A stretch of DNA of 64,000 nucleotides from Microvirga terricola (GTDB lineage: Bacteria > Pseudomonadota > Alphaproteobacteria > Rhizobiales > Beijerinckiaceae). The notes under the pieces are model-generated. The model did not search any database. It was not told where the DNA came from and worked only from the letters and a program-made list of their open reading frames with translations. The stretch lies in the NCBI RefSeq assembly GCF_011777495.1, contig NZ_JAATJS010000007.1, positions 93,935 through 157,934 on the forward strand. Reading direction: 5' to 3'. This document shows positions 63,673 through 64,000 of this stretch, piece after piece; within the stretch, counting starts at the first letter, position 1, and the number at the start of each line of letters is the position of its first letter. Position numbers and translations under genes: made by a program.

Positions 63673-64000
63673 TTATTCCAGTCCGCCGATGGCGCTTTCG
63701 ACCGCCTCGACCACCGCGCCGGAGCGCACGAGATCGAGCGCCTGGCGCATTTCGGTGGCGTACCAGCGGTCGCCGTCGAGCGCGGGCGGGATGATTGCGC
63801 GGATAGCCCCGATCGCCGCCTGCGAGCCTCGGCCGAGCGGATAGTCCTTCGCCAGCGGCTCAACGAGGGTCAGCGCCTGCGCCGCCATCAGCAATTCGCC
63901 CGCTACGATCTGCTCCACGTTCTCGACCACGGTGCGGGCCTTGCGCCCGCACCAGGTGGAGTTCGACACGTGATCTTCCGCATTCGACTTGCCGGGAATG
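63673..64000 (-). CDS. C-terminal part of a histidine ammonia-lyase-family enzyme (truncated by window end)
   Basis: About 108 residues of the C-terminus are visible; the 5' part lies outside the window. The sequence E-D-H-V-S-N-S-T-W-C-G-R-K-A, then N-V-E-Q-I-V-A-G-E-L-L-M-A-A-Q-A-L, matches the helical C-terminal region of the HutH/PAL aromatic amino-acid lyase family. The MIO triad A-S-G is not in view. Such enzymes remove ammonia from histidine, tyrosine or phenylalanine. No other hut genes are visible, so the substrate is open. Confidence 0.75.
   Translation of the reverse strand, partial: IPGKSNAEDHVSNSTWCGRKARTVVENVEQIVAGELLMAAQALTLVEPLAKDYPLGRGSQAAIGAIRAIIPPALDGDRWYATEMRQALDLVRSGAVVEAVESAIGGLE

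Overview
The window is GC-rich, gene-dense alphaproteobacterial chromosome, most likely from the order Hyphomicrobiales (Rhizobiales). The clues are a rhizobial-type cellulose operon with bcsN and a TPR protein in place of BcsC, paired Fur-family regulators, a thioredoxin-reductase-like ferredoxin-NADP reductase, and several peptide and solute ABC operons. I see no rRNA, tRNA, CRISPR array, insertion sequence, integrase or phage gene. It reads as a metabolic and transport region rather than a mobile island.

Layout. 1-7 kb: metal and ion handling, with a truncated lipoprotein, a His/Cys-rich periplasmic protein, a small secreted protein, Kup K+ uptake, an LTXXQ (Spy/CpxP-like) protein, an unusual Nramp-like carrier and MgtE. 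7-16.6 kb: a LysR regulator divergent from a peptide-type ABC operon (B-C-D-F-A order) ending in a CocE-type serine hydrolase, with a convergent CapA-like protein. 16.7-17.8 kb: a Zur-like Fur protein followed by a Fur paralogue that has lost its metal ligands. 17.9-22.8 kb: an RND efflux pump with a divergent TetR regulator. 22.9-26.3 kb: a probable glutarate module (CaiB-type CoA-transferase, glutaryl-CoA dehydrogenase, divergent LysR), then a Bcr/CflA exporter.

27.7-37.2 kb is the most interesting part. An FbpABC/PhnSTV-like ABC importer, a PP2C-type phosphatase, an RpiR regulator, an SDR dehydrogenase, an enolase-superfamily protein with altered active-site residues, an NTF2-like/RidA fusion and a creatininase-family amidohydrolase form what looks like one uptake-and-catabolism locus. 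Its two divergent promoter regions share the 10-mer AACTACGTTT. I cannot name the substrate.

37.4-46.4 kb: cellulose synthesis (bcsN, bcsA with a PilZ domain, bcsB, bcsZ and a TPR protein with no porin domain). 46.7-52.3 kb: a second peptide ABC operon (A-B-C-D-F) with an intrinsic terminator between the binding-protein gene and the permeases. 52.3-64 kb: an AI-2E-family membrane protein with a large C-terminal extension, a dienelactone-hydrolase-like protein, an M3 peptidase, an aldose epimerase/SMP-30 lactonase pair, a frameshifted amidase remnant, ferredoxin-NADP reductase, an allantoate-amidohydrolase-like M20 enzyme, two GNAT acetyltransferases, a small secreted protein built from a duplicated Cys-bracketed motif, and the C-terminal part of a histidine-ammonia-lyase-family enzyme cut by the window edge.

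All functions are read from sequence motifs and gene order only; no database search was run.
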